In this document: positions 1 through 9,004 of the stretch, one piece after another | Numbering within the stretch: the stretch's first letter is position 1 | Layout: each line of letters opens with the position of its first letter | DNA from: Chaetorhynchus papuensis | Taxonomy: Eukaryota > Chordata > Aves > Passeriformes > Rhipiduridae | Length of the DNA stretch: 64,000 nt | Direction of reading: 5' to 3' | Assembly: GCA_013396525.1 (NCBI GenBank) | Contig: VWYX01000660.1 | Coordinates: 142,091 to 206,090, forward strand | Position numbers and translations under genes: made by a program | The notes under the pieces: generated by a model | Told to the model about the DNA's origin: nothing | Seen by the model: only the letters and a program-made list of their open reading frames with translations | Databases searched by the model: none

Positions 1-724
1 GCATCCCTCAATTACCACCCCAGAGGTGACAATGAGTATCAATCCATTGTGGCTGAAAGATGATTGCAGGAAAAAATTACAGTCTGGCTCAAAAAATATC
101 ACTGCAATGAAAGGAGAACTTTTACCAGTCAAGTGAGTTTTAAAATGAGAAGAAAAATAAGAATTGAGTGCCTTATTCTGTCCACAAGGACTGTGATTGT
201 GGGAAGGCATGATATGAAAGCAAAGCCTCTGAGCCTCAGCAGAATCAGTCTTTTTTCCCTCAGTTTGTCAGAGCAGAAATAGAAACATTAAAGAGGAATA
301 ATGCAAATGGCATTGTCAGGATTTCCAAAATAAATTCAGCTCTATCAGTTTTTCCTCAAATCTATTTTTATTGGTTCCTCTAGGACTGCTGGTGCCCAGG
401 ATGCACCATTGCTGCAGGTGCCAAATTCAATTGGCGAATTGAATCCGTTTTTTAATATATCCATTTAAATTGCAGCTTCTGAATTAGTGGATGTACTCGC
501 TGTCCTCGCTTTGAGAAGACATTGTTTCCAAACAGAAGAATTTTATTCCTATTCTAACTTCATTCAGCCACAGCCTGTGTCAAAGTCTGTTGAATGTTTT
601 CGGGTTCCTGCTGTGGAATCTGCTCTGCCTCTGGATTTTCCAGCTCCTCTGCCCAGGCAGCATCAGGGCTTTGCCATGAGCTGTCAGAAAACAGCCAGGA
701 CATTTTCTGCCAGGCTGAGAGTTG

Positions 725-1101
725 GGATTGTTCATCCTGGAGGAGAGAAGGCTCCAGGGAGACCTCAGAGCCCCTTCCAAGGCCTAAAGGGGCTCCAGGA
801 GAGCTGGAGAGGGACTGGGGACAAGGGCCTGGAGGGACAGGGCACAGGGAATGGCTTCCCACTGCCAGAGGACAGGGATGGATGGGATATTGGGAAGGGA
901 TTGTTCCCTGTGAGGGTGGGGAGGCCCTGGCACAGGGTGCCCAGAGCAGCTGTGGCTGCTCCTGGATCCCTGGAAGTGTCCAAGGCCAGGCTGGACGGGG
1001 CTTGGAGCACCCTGGGACAGTGGAATGTGTCCCTGCCCATGGCAGGGGTGGAATGGGATGGACTTTGAGGTCCCTTCCAGCCCAAACCGTCCTGGGATTC
1101 T
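725..1101 (+). mobile_element. CR1 LINE 3' fragment
   Basis: The sequence has the usual order of the avian CR1 3' region: the 'ggagaaggctcc' block, 'gtggggaggccctggcacag', 'gcccagagcagctgtggctg', 'aaggccaggctggacgggg', and a terminal 'cccttccagcccaaacc' followed by a 'gattctgtg' tail. It is 5'-truncated and lies in the sense orientation of TMCO4. Confidence 0.88.
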
Positions 1102-2148
1102 GTGGGTGCCCCTTGTCAGGCAGGATGTATCCAGACTCGGAATTAAGGCTTACACTGACATGTGGGAATATCTGTGACCAGAGGAGCCTGCCAGCTTGGC
1201 AGAGCTGACTGGATTTTGAGGGATAACCTGGCAGAGCTTGGGAGCCCTGCAATCCATGAGCCTGTGCCACCATTTGGGCTGTGTGGGTTCGGAGGCAGCA
1301 TCCAGAACGGAGGAGTTTTTGGAAAGCAGCAGTGACATTTGAGCTTCTTCCCATGTGCACCGACAGCTCCCAGAACTGGCAGTTCAGTTCAGAGCAGGGC
1401 TGGGCTCCAGGGCTTTTCCTGGACAACACATTCCAGCAGCTTTGGGAAAGGGAGAGTAAACAATAACAGTACCCAGAGGGGCTGAGCTGGCTCTGCAGTT
1501 GGGTTTCACTCTGTGTGTGACACCCAGGGCAGGTGAGGGCTCCTGAAGGTGAGCTGTGATTATCCACTGAGCTCCAGAACTGCAGCTCACTCCAGGAACT
1601 CCTTCACCCCACATAAAATACCATTTTCTATGAAAACAGACAGTATTTGCCAAAAGGGAATCCTGAAGGATCCCCTCCAAGGTTGTTGCTGCTCCTGCTG
1701 AAATAACCAAACTCTGCAGAGAGGTTTGAACTTGAGGGGATCTTTTGCTGTGGAATGAAGTTGCTCTTTGGGCATGATGGGCTCAAAGCACATGAAAGCA
1801 GTGAAATTCTCAGGTGTATGAGTGAGCTGTGCATTCTCCACCCCACTGCTTGCCTCCACAGTGGTTCCCTGTGAATCCATAGGGGGTTTGGTGAGGAGGA
1901 GCAGGAGGAAGGCACAGCTGAGCTGCCCTGTCCTTCACCTGCCCGCAGGGAGCAGAGGGGCGAGGGACACTCAGCTGAGCTCTGGCAGTTCCACAGCCCT
2001 GCAGAGCATTTGGAGCCACGTGCACTCCTGTGTTGGCTGCTCAGGATGGGTGGAGGAGCTTTTATTGAAGGACACTGGACGGGATCTGAAGGTTCTTGGC
2101 TCTGGAGTGAGCAGTGAAGTGTTATCTGGCTGTTTCGAGCCTGTCCCT

Positions 2149-2182
2149 GTGACATCAGTGTTGTGACATCAGTGTTGTGACG
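2149..2182. repeat. 14-bp direct repeat, about 2.4 copies
   Basis: The unit gtgacatcagtgtt occurs at 2149 and 2163 and begins again at 2177. It is a local duplication in intron sequence. Confidence 0.8.
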
Positions 2183-2834
2183 GAGTCGTGCCTGCGCCCG
2201 AGCCCGTGCCAGAGCCAGGATCATGTGGAATGTCTCCCTTCTCCCAGCCCTTCCTCTGCCCTCCCCTGGGACTCGCTGTGTTCCTGTGGGTCAAACCAGA
2301 GGGAAGCCGAGACTCTTAATCCTTTGTATCCAACAGAAACACTTCCCTGGCAGTTTAATCCTCACAACTGATTGTGCTCAGTGACATTTTGATACTTTTG
2401 GGTGGATTTGGACTTAAAAACCTTTCCAAACGTGCTGAGCTGACTGGCTGATGGATCCCCCTGGGCAGAGCCATCAGTTTGTCCTCTGGAGATCCCCCAG
2501 CACGGTGCTGGAGTCCTGGGCAGCAGCAGTGCCAGAGGCAGCTGGCTCATGGTTCCAGTGAGTCAAAGCAACCATAAAGTCAAATATGGCTGGGAGAAGT
2601 CACCTAAGAATCCCAATAAACCCACCCCACTGCTTTCCTTACAGCAGGCAGAAATGTGTTTGCTCTGGTGCCGAGCACACTCTTCCTTTTGTTCTGAAAT
2701 TCCCCTTGCACTTTGTTCTGACAAGTATTAAAATAGTTCTTTATTTCCCTTTAAAGTTTTTATTGACAATGTTGTAGATGTTCCCCTCCCATCCCCAGCA
2801 CCACCTACCCAGCAGAGGAATTCAGCCTTTCAAA

Positions 2835-2985
2835 CCGAAGATGAAAGGAGGCTTTAGAGAGCTGGAATTGCTGGATTTTCCCACCCGAAGATGAAAGGAG
2901 GCTGTAGAGAGCTGGAATTGCTGGATTTTCCCACCCGAAGATGAAAGGAGGCTGTAGAGAGCTGGAATTGCTGGATTTTCCCACC
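2835..2985. repeat. 50-bp tandem repeat, three copies
   Basis: Three adjacent 50-bp units start at 2835, 2885 and 2935. Each contains 'atgaaaggaggct' and 'gctggaattgctggattttc'. Unit 1 differs from the others at one position (gctttag against gctgtag). The near identity suggests recent expansion. The array lies in TMCO4 intron sequence. Confidence 0.95.
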
Positions 2986-3832
2986 AGGATGGCTTTAAAG
3001 TGGCAAGGAAGTTTGTTTGCTGTTCTTTTCCTGGTGGCTCAGTGCAGCAGAGAAGAGTCCTCCCTCCTCTTACACTTCTCAGGGATTGCACTGGTCCAGC
3101 TTCATGGAATCCTCTCCTCTTCCATGGAAGAGATTGTGCAGAGGTGCAGTAGGGACAGACTCTCATGAGGTCCCAGCTTCTTTTTCAGCTGCATGAGCTC
3201 CTCAGAATGGCTCATACCCAGCATCTCTCAGGGATCGTGGTGCTCAGGGAAGAGGAATTCCCTGTTGTTTTAGTGGAAGCTGCTGGATGCTGACGAGTAA
3301 TGAAAATCAGTCCTTAGGGTGGCAAAGGAAATTAGTTCTCTCTGGCTAATGACTCAGTAACAACAGGCTGAGAATTCCCCAGCCAGGGCAGGCAGATGGT
3401 GTGGCTGGAGAGGTTCCGAATGCAGCAAACCAAGAGCCTTCAGCCCCCGCTCCCAGTAACTCCAGTTCCTTCCTGTCACTCCCCACCCTGCCCAAGGCCC
3501 TGCTCATTCCTTCTTCCAGCCCCCGACTGAGCAGTGAAAGGGTTGTACTTTCCCAGAGGACAATGTCCACAGCTCCCAGTCCTTCTGGGGTTATTTTAAT
3601 TAACTCATCTCTTCAAAACGTCCAGAGCCCATTGAGCCAGCTGGACGGATTCAAGTCACATCTTTGTCTTCCTGATGTGCTGAGTAAATCCTTCAGTTTG
3701 CTCCAAGCCCTCAGTACAGCCAAATGTCTCCCCTCCAAAGCTTCACACAAACAGCTCGGGGGGTTGGATTTGTGGAGAAAAGGTTGTCTTTAGCTTTGGG
3801 AGAGGTGTGCTGGGAACGCTGGTGCTGGCACA

Positions 3833-3988
3833 GCCATGAATCCCACAGTGGTTTGGGCTGGGAGGGACCTTTAAGCCCATCCAGTGCCACCCCCTGCCAT
3901 GGGCAGGGACACCTTCCACTGTCCCAGGCTGCTCCAAGCCCCATCCAACCTGGCCTTGGGCACTGCCAGGGATGGGGCAGCTGAAGGA
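3833..3988 (-). mobile_element. CR1 LINE 3' fragment
   Basis: The reverse complement carries the CR1 3' module: aaggccaggttggatgggg, a 'gggacagtggaaggtgtcc' block, and the final 'ccctcccagcccaaacc' box. It is truncated at its 5' end near 3988. Confidence 0.88.
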
Positions 3989-4910
3989 TTGCTCTGGCAC
4001 CAGGCAGGAGCGAGCAGGAGATGAGCAGAGGGTCCAGGGCTGGCGTCTTTACAGAGCTCTGTGAAGAGCTGTTACCATCATCATCCCTTCCTGGGGGAGT
4101 CACCCCTGTGTCTGGGAAGCAGGAAACCTGGGACTGAGGTTACAGGTATTCTGTGCTGCGGAAAGTCCCTAATTGCTAGCAGGGTTTGGGAAAATAAAAG
4201 GCCAAGACAGCTCTCAGGCTGGGTCAGGAAAATTTAAACTGCTAATAATTGTATTTACCAGAAGTGCTGAAATATCTGGGGATGCTGTTGGTACATCAGG
4301 TGCTCAGGACACCTGGAATGGGGAAGGAATTTCAGCCACGTGGCCTTTAGCATCAAGAACAATCACCTGCAGAGGAGATTTCCTCTCCTCGTGTGCCCTG
4401 ATTAGAAGGGAACTTTCCCACATCCATCTCAGACGGGGTTATCTTATCATGGAATTCATCTCACAATAAAACTGTCGGCGTTTTTACACGTACTGTTGAC
4501 CTTTATGTGGTTTATAAACCCATAACTCCTGGGCTCCCAGTTTTATAAAGGGCAGAAGGATCAGTGCAGCTTCCAGCCAAGAACCTCAGCTTGGTAGCTG
4601 TGTGAGGTTTAATGACTGCATCCTAATTTAAATAAAATAATCCTGGCTTTTACAAGGGAGCTGAGGCACCTGGAGGACACCTTTGGCAAGAGCAGGCAGC
4701 TGAACTAAGAGAACTCCTCTCCTGCCTGGGTGTCCCTCCCCAGGGCAGAGCTCCTCCTCTGACCCTCCTGGCACCCAGCATTTGGGGGGTGGAACTCAGC
4801 CAGGTCCAGGCTCCTAAACATCTCAGAGGAAGAGTCATCCAGCACCAGTGTGTGCCCCAAACACTGCAGCCACTTCAGGCTGGTCAATGGACACCTGCAC
4901 TTATCCAGTG

Positions 4911-5053
4911 GTGGAATCACCACCCCTGGAGTGCTCTAAAAACAAGTGAATGTGGCACCTGGGGACACGGGCTTGTGGTGGCCTCGGCATGATGGACTCA
5001 ATGATCATAAACATCTTTTCCAACCTTTACAATTCCACGATTCTGTGATTTTT
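4911..5053 (+). mobile_element. Diverged CR1 LINE 3' fragment
   Basis: The sequence runs from 'gtggaatcaccacccctgga' through 'gatggactcaatgatc' and 'cttttccaacctttacaatt' to a 'ccacgattctgtgatt' tail. This is the 3' end of a CR1 subfamily different from the commoner type in this window. It ends about 130 bp before the last TMCO4 exon. Confidence 0.75.
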
Positions 5054-5183
5054 TCCGACCTCATTCTTTCCATCTGTCAGAGCCAAACCCGAGTCTCTCG
5101 GCAGTGGTGGCTGCTGGGATGAAGGACTTGGCTGAGCTGGATCCCTGTGGGTTCCCCACTCACAGGATTCTTGTTCCCTGCAG

Positions 5184-5507
5184 GTAAACGGCCACCTGGA
5201 CTACATGAAGCGGATGGACACGATCCTAAAAGCCGTGGGCATTAAAACCAAGGAATGCCAGCCAGAAGAGAAGGGCAGTGGAAGTCTTTTTTCCCCTCAA
5301 GCCAAGAAATCCCAGCGGGCAGCCGGCAGCGAGGCTCGGGGAGAGGAAAACACCGGGAAGGAGGAGGGTGAGGCTGGGGGTGAGGCTGTCCCAGCCGGCT
5401 GCGCTCACGGACAGGATTCCTCCAGCTCTGGCCTGAGAGAGCCCTCGCTGCCCTGCCCGGACTGCTCACACAGCAAGGGCCAGGCAGTGGGCAGAGGAGC
5501 AAATTAG
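5184..5507 (+). CDS. TMCO4: TMCO4 last coding exon (C-terminal 107 aa)
   Basis: This exon encodes the C terminus of transmembrane and coiled-coil domain protein 4, a poorly characterised DUF726 protein with an alpha/beta-hydrolase-like fold. A pyrimidine-rich acceptor ('ttgttccctgcag') ends at 5183. The frame then opens with VNGHLDYMKRMDTILKAVG, which matches, as I recall it, the end of the DUF726 domain. A Glu/Gly/Ser-rich low-complexity tail follows, then a PCPDCSHSKG segment resembling the CPDC element near the human C terminus, and a stop at 5505-5507. Earlier exons lie outside the window to the left. The gene runs towards HTR6 on the opposite strand, as in human. The phase of the upstream junction cannot be checked here. 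Confidence 0.85.
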   Translation, partial: VNGHLDYMKRMDTILKAVGIKTKECQPEEKGSGSLFSPQAKKSQRAAGSEARGEENTGKEEGEAGGEAVPAGCAHGQDSSSSGLREPSLPCPDCSHSKGQAVGRGAN

Positions 5508-5862
5508 GGCAGAGCTGCTCAGCCAGCACAAAACCCGCTGTCACAGCACATCCGTGGCACTGGGATTCCCAGAGGATGGAGCTGGCGGAGCTGCAGCTGC
5601 AGTTTCCAGCCCCTCCGGAGAAAAGCGTGGCACTGGCGTAGCGCTGGATCAAAGCGTTTGGAGCAGCCGCCCACGGCACCTCCCCCAGGCGGGAGAGGGC
5701 TGATTCCTGCCTGAGTCTGCTCTGCTCCTCAGGAATCCAAGGCAGATCCCATCCAAATCCTCGCAGGAAGCGGCTGCACCCCTCGGCACCGTGTCCCTGC
5801 TGCGACTGAGGGAAGCAGGTGGTGCTGAGGGGATTTTAAGAAGAGGGCTTCGTTACTAGGAA

Positions 5863-5868
5863 ATTAAA
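5863..5868 (+). terminator. TMCO4: Candidate TMCO4 poly(A) signal (ATTAAA)
   Basis: ATTAAA lies about 356 bases after the TMCO4 stop codon. It is the nearest common variant signal on this strand. A canonical AATAAA at 7412-7417 is the alternative and would give a 3'UTR of about 1.9 kb. Confidence 0.35.
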
Positions 5869-7118
5869 AACATTTTTCCACTGGAGATGAGTTTGGTTTG
5901 AGGATCTCAGGTGTGTTCCAGGCTCTGCCTGCCCCACTCCAGACGGATCCACATCCGCTCTCTGGCTCTGCTGACCGGGAGGGGAAAGGCTCAGGCTGCC
6001 AGGCTTCCTTCCCCCACCTGCTGCAGGTTTGCTGCCAGGGCTCAGCACTTTCCCGTCTGCAGGCTGGGGTTGGTGGAGGCCCCGTTCCTGTTAGAAACAT
6101 GTTTGGGACCCTGGGTGAAAGCAGCAGGAAAACGGGGTTTTGGATGGTTTATGAAAATTCCTCCCGGACTCTCCAAGCCAGCAACCCACCGAGACTTTCC
6201 TTTTGTGTCCCACAGACACATCTCCAGCCTTAAAAGCCCCCTCCAGACATATTTTTAATTGGCTTAGAACAAAACCAATCCTTGGCACAGGATAAACATG
6301 GATCTGTTTGATTTCTACCTCCTTCCATAAAAGTGAATTGGCTCCATTCTCTTCATTCCCAGTCTCAGAGCAGAGGGAAGGACCCAGCTCTGCATCCCCT
6401 GCCAGCACAGCTCCAGAACCACATGGGAATGATCCACATCTTCCATAAAAGCCTCTTCTCTGGCCTGTTTTGCTGCTGAGCCCCAGAAAATGCATCTGGC
6501 AGGAGCATGGCAGACAGGTACCCCCGCTCTGTCTGGGGCACCTCTGGGGTTTTATGCTTTGCCACAAGGGAGGGTTCAAACTCTCCCACCCCCCATCTGG
6601 AGGGTCCTGTTGTCTCACGAGAGGGGAAACAGTGGGGTTGCACCTTCCAGTTATGGTTCACACAGGGTTCTCCCCCTCCTCCTCCTCCCCCCTGACCCAG
6701 CAGCCACGTTAATCCCCCCTCTCCTTCCATCCCCAGCTTCCTGCAGACCTTACCTGCAGATGGATCATTCCTCGTGGAGTCAGACACGGCTGGGTTTGGG
6801 GTGAAGCTGTGACCTAGCAAAGCACCATGGTTTGGATACAGTGCCTGGCAATTCCTCTCCCTAAATCCAGCATCCACGGGGGCTCAGACCTGCCCAGGAG
6901 CGGTGCCTCGCCGCAGAGACGAGAGGGACCGGCTGTGGGATCCCACAGGGATGGGGCTGTTTTGCCAGCTGGTGTTGATGCTGTTGGCTGCAGGGATGGG
7001 ATGGGATTTCTCTGCTCATCCCAGGGTTTGTCCACAAGCAAACACCAAATTACACAGAACTGCCTGGATGAGACAGTGAGGAATTATTGCTTTTGAATGT
7101 TTGGCTTGAAGAGGTCAA

Positions 7119-7142
7119 TCTCTCTCTCTCTCTCTCTCTCTC
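7119..7142. repeat. (CT)12 microsatellite
   Basis: This is an uninterrupted CT run of 24 bases, followed by a C-rich stretch. It lies in the TMCO4/HTR6 intergenic or UTR region. Confidence 0.97.
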
Positions 7143-7685
7143 CCCCCCTCTCTGTCCATGTCCCAAGGCTGATTTGGTAGCTAAGAAACTTCCAGACTCC
7201 ACGGTGCCTTTTTCTGCTCCTTTTTAGCTGGAGTTGTGGTCCAAGCTTGTATTTCTATGAAGCCATTGTGGGACAATGCACATCTTGATCTCGGTGCTCA
7301 ACACCAGCCCCAAGCTCCATCTGTGACAAAATGCATCAAACAGTCTGAGGTTTGAACCTGTGCTCAGCATGTCCCGGTCACTCATCCCTGGCTCTCAAGG
7401 GATTTGTGGCAAATAAATGCCAGGTTGGTTGTACAAACTCCTGTTCAGTTCTGGAATATCCATGGACAAAGTGGAAAGAAAACTAATGAGAGTGGCCTGG
7501 CGTGTGGCTGCTTCTTTCAGCATCCCCTATCCAGGGGATGCTCTGTGTCCGTTTGGACAGTGGGGAGCTCCAGGAGCACAGCCTTGGAATTAGGCAGAAG
7601 GCTTGGAGGGAAGGGGTCCAGGGAGGGCACAGCAGCCAACTGCCAGCCCAAAGGCACTTGAGGAAAAATTTACTAAAATAATTTG

Positions 7686-7691
7686 TTTAAT
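7686..7691 (-). terminator. HTR6: Candidate HTR6 poly(A) signal (ATTAAA, minus strand)
   Basis: TTTAAT on the plus strand reads ATTAAA on the minus strand, about 920 bases after the HTR6 stop. It is the first plausible hexamer found in that direction. Support is weak. Confidence 0.3.
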
Positions 7692-8611
7692 TGATTTTTT
7701 GAAGTGCCCACTTGCCACAGTTACTCACTGTTCCCTCTGCTTATGGCTCTGGGGAAGGGGCTGGCATTGTCATTTAAAATACAATATTCCTTTAGATTCA
7801 TATTTGAAGGGGGGAAAAAGTGTATTTTCTAATTGCATCATCGAGGACGTGATGGATTGTCAGAGGGAAGTGTGATGGTCCTGTGCCAGGAGTGGGAAGC
7901 TGTGGGATGGAGCCTGTGAGAGGAGCTGATCCCGTTACTACTGCGAGACACCCACGAAGCCGCAGGGAGTCGCACCCCACACCCCCAATGAACACCCAAA
8001 AATCAGTGCTGGACATTCTGCACCAAACCCAGCCCCCGCAGTGCAGCTCTGCGTGACGAGACACGGCAGTGGCAGTGCCACTGAGCTGGAGCTCACTGTG
8101 TGACAGGATCCTCAGACAGACACGACTCCGGCGAGGAGATCCAGCTCCAGGAGGACGTGATGTTCCGTGGGCTGAAGCAGCCCCAAAGCTCAGTGTTCCT
8201 GCTGAAGCAGCCCCAGACCTCTTGTCCATGAGCCACAGGACGTGTTTCCACCACTCCCATCGGTGCACTCGGAGATCTGCCGAGCTCTGTGTGTGCAAAG
8301 CCAAGCCTTGGTTTGAGGTTAGGGAGATGGAGGGTCTGGAGCCCGAGGTTCAGACTCACCAGAGATGGAAAGGCCACGGGAAAGGTTGAGGGATGGAGAT
8401 GGTGAGCAATGGAAGGATGAAGGAGAGAGACACAAGGCAGGTTCATTCAGCAGCAGCACCTGGCTTTGCACGGTTTGATCCTCCTTGTGACAGTGCCCGG
8501 GGCTGCCATCCCCTCCATGAGCTGCACCGTGCGCTGGAACGGGGAATCTGGGATGGTTTGTGTTGGGCTCCTGGGGATCCTTCCCAGCACACAGAGCTGT
8601 GCGAGCCGCGC

Positions 8612-9004
8612 TCAGGCCACGGGGGTGCCGAGCTGCAGCTCCGTGTCCCGGGGCTCCGCATCCCAAAGGCTCACGGAGCGGGTGCCGGGGCCCGGCGGGG
8701 CCGGGAGCAGCCGGGGGTCACTCCCCGGTGCCCCGGAGTCGACAGAGTCGGTCTCAGCCTGCAGGGTGAGCACGTTCTTGAGGGAGGTGGCAGCACGGGG
8801 GCCGCTGTTGGAATTCCTCATGGACAGGGAGATGGCGCTGGGCCGGGGCTCCCCCGAGCGCCGGCAGCAGGGCAGGAATTTGCCCATGGCTCTCTTGAAG
8901 TCCCTCATGAAGAGCGGGTAGATGATGGGGTTCATGGTGCTGTTGCAGTAGCCCAGCCAGGTGAGCACGTCAAAGAATCCGGCCGGGACACAGCCACAAA
9001 CTGC
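8612..9004 (-). CDS. HTR6: HTR6 coding exon 3 (aa 295-424)
   Basis: This exon encodes the third extracellular loop, TM7 with NPIIY, helix 8 (FMRDFKRAMGKFLPCC, with possible palmitoylated Cys) and a Ser/Pro-rich cytoplasmic tail ending GTPVA-stop. The acceptor ccccag|GCA is at 9005/9004. Intron 2 is only 261 bases long (9005-9265). Confidence 0.96.
   Translation of the reverse strand, partial: AVCGCVPAGFFDVLTWLGYCNSTMNPIIYPLFMRDFKRAMGKFLPCCRRSGEPRPSAISLSMRNSNSGPRAATSLKNVLTLQAETDSVDSGAPGSDPRLLPAPPGPGTRSVSLWDAEPRDTELQLGTPVA

Larger units (their letters stand above)
1..5183 (+). other. TMCO4: TMCO4 last intron (3' part)
   Basis: This stretch precedes the acceptor of the last TMCO4 exon, and no upstream TMCO4 coding exon could be recognised in it, so I read it as intron. 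It holds three CR1 fragments, a 50-bp triplication and a short 14-bp repeat, described separately. The remaining sequence shows no conserved protein or RNA signature. Open frames inside it, such as a 335-codon frame on the minus strand over 560-1567, overlap a CR1 copy or lack any family resemblance. Confidence 0.7.
5508..8611. other. Tail-to-tail interval between TMCO4 and HTR6
   Basis: This interval holds the 3'UTRs of two convergent genes and the spacer between them. Candidate poly(A) signals are ATTAAA on the plus strand at 5863-5868 and AATAAA at 7412-7417 (TMCO4), and ATTAAA on the minus strand at 7686-7691 (HTR6). A CT microsatellite is the only clear repeat. No further gene was recognised. 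The extents of the UTRs are not determinable from sequence alone. Confidence 0.6.

Noticed and set aside
560..1567. 335-codon minus-strand open frame
   Set aside because: It overlaps a CR1 fragment in antisense and has a composition-driven sequence with no family resemblance.
1..5183. Further TMCO4 exons upstream of the last one
   Set aside because: I looked for DUF726-like peptides in all frames and found none, so the earlier exons must lie outside the window.
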